A stretch of 13,454 nucleotides of DNA. Source: an uncultured Pseudomonadota bacterium. Its GTDB lineage: Bacteria > Pseudomonadota > Gammaproteobacteria > Burkholderiales > Thiobacillaceae. Below, piece by piece: positions 13,147 to 13,454 of this stretch. Both the position numbers and the translations under genes were made by a program. A model generated the notes under the pieces. The model was not told the DNA's origin. It was given only the letters and a program-made list of their open reading frames with translations, and searched no databases. Location of the stretch: the NCBI GenBank assembly GCA_903883985.1, contig CAISDD010000372.1, forward strand, positions 1 to 13,454, in the 5' to 3' direction. The first letter of the stretch is position 1. Every line of letters begins with the position of its first letter.

Positions 13147-13454
13147 ATGAAAGCAATGCTCATCGCGGCAATCTTCGTCCTGTTCGGGATGCCTCCCGCA
13201 CTCGCCAGCGAAAAATCAGTCAACATCACCTCGACCGTGAAATCGGTGGAAGTGCTGCATCAGGGCTGGAAGGTGAGCATCGAGCGGAATCCGGACCCGG
13301 ACAACATGGTCGACCCGGATTACTCGCTGACCTCTCGGCCTTGTCCTCCCTACTGCATCCAGCCGATGCAGCTTGCTCCCGGAGTGGAGACCATAGGCGA
13401 ACTGGAACTGATCGACTACCTGAAGAAAGTCGGCAAGGACTTCATGGTCATCGA
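13147..13454 (+). CDS. Exported protein with a CPPYC motif, probable rhodanese-like protein (cut by right edge)
   Basis: 102 residues are visible; the gene runs off the window. Residues 1-20 are a Sec signal peptide (cleavage after ALA). The mature part begins SEKSVNITS and contains the cysteine pair CPPYC (66-70) followed by IQPMQLAPGVETIGELELI and a region ending FMVI. I recall betaproteobacterial periplasmic rhodanese-domain proteins with this RPCPPxCIQPM...GELELxxYL lead-in, where the visible FMVI would be the first strand of the rhodanese fold. The active-site loop lies beyond the edge, so this is not proven. CGGAGA 8 nt upstream supports the ATG at 13147. It starts 36 nt after dolP on the same strand and is probably in the same operon. 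The close Cys pair could bind metal or be redox-active. Confidence 0.65.
   Translation, partial: MKAMLIAAIFVLFGMPPALASEKSVNITSTVKSVEVLHQGWKVSIERNPDPDNMVDPDYSLTSRPCPPYCIQPMQLAPGVETIGELELIDYLKKVGKDFMVI

Noticed and set aside
1..13454. CRISPR arrays, tRNA or rRNA genes, toxin-antitoxin or phage defence modules
   Set aside because: No regularly spaced repeats, cloverleaf sequences, rRNA signatures or defence-related protein motifs were seen.

Overview
The window is GC-rich, gene-dense chromosomal DNA of a proteobacterium. The protein types (QseBC-like two-component pair, Pcm, class II PyrC, the RsmI/YraN/DiaA/DolP neighbourhood, and a DUF485-ActP pair beside a CBS/nucleotidyltransferase) fit a betaproteobacterium best. 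This is inferred from the genes, not from a marker. No rRNA, tRNA, CRISPR array, phage module or defence island was seen. Thirteen intact or nearly intact genes were recognised, plus one partial gene at each edge.

Left half (about 1-7880, all on the minus strand). Read in transcription order it holds: a 68-aa secreted Lys/Ala/His-rich protein; a strong intrinsic terminator; an OmpR-type response regulator and its histidine kinase (overlapping by 4 nt); a 947-aa MHYT-PAS-PAS-GGDEF-EAL c-di-GMP protein; a CBS-CBS-nucleotidyltransferase protein; a DUF485 membrane protein; and an ActP-type acetate/Na+ symporter cut by the left edge. Upstream of the small secreted protein lies a near-consensus QseB/PmrA-type binding site. 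This suggests that the two-component system controls the small protein and, by readthrough of the terminator, itself.

Middle (about 7880-9610). A divergent pcm gene (protein-L-isoaspartate methyltransferase) is followed by a 304-nt gap with GC-rich hairpins, then an unrecognised two-TM membrane protein. Next comes a 96-bp non-coding element with 12-bp terminal inverted repeats starting GTAAC and flanked by the 8-bp direct repeat GAATTCTC. These are the hallmarks of a MITE mobilised by an IS66-type transposase. Its right end supplies the stop codon of pyrC.

Right half (about 9603-13454). pyrC and rsmI are on the minus strand and overlap by 32 nt. Divergently from rsmI run yraN, diaA, dolP and the start of an exported, probably rhodanese-type, protein. 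This is the enterobacterial rsmI/lpoA-yraN-diaA-dolP order without lpoA.

Most genes belong to known families. The items most worth a second look are the small-protein/terminator/two-component arrangement with its operator, the IS66-like MITE that ends pyrC, and the grouping of gas-sensing c-di-GMP, nucleotidyltransferase and acetate-uptake genes.
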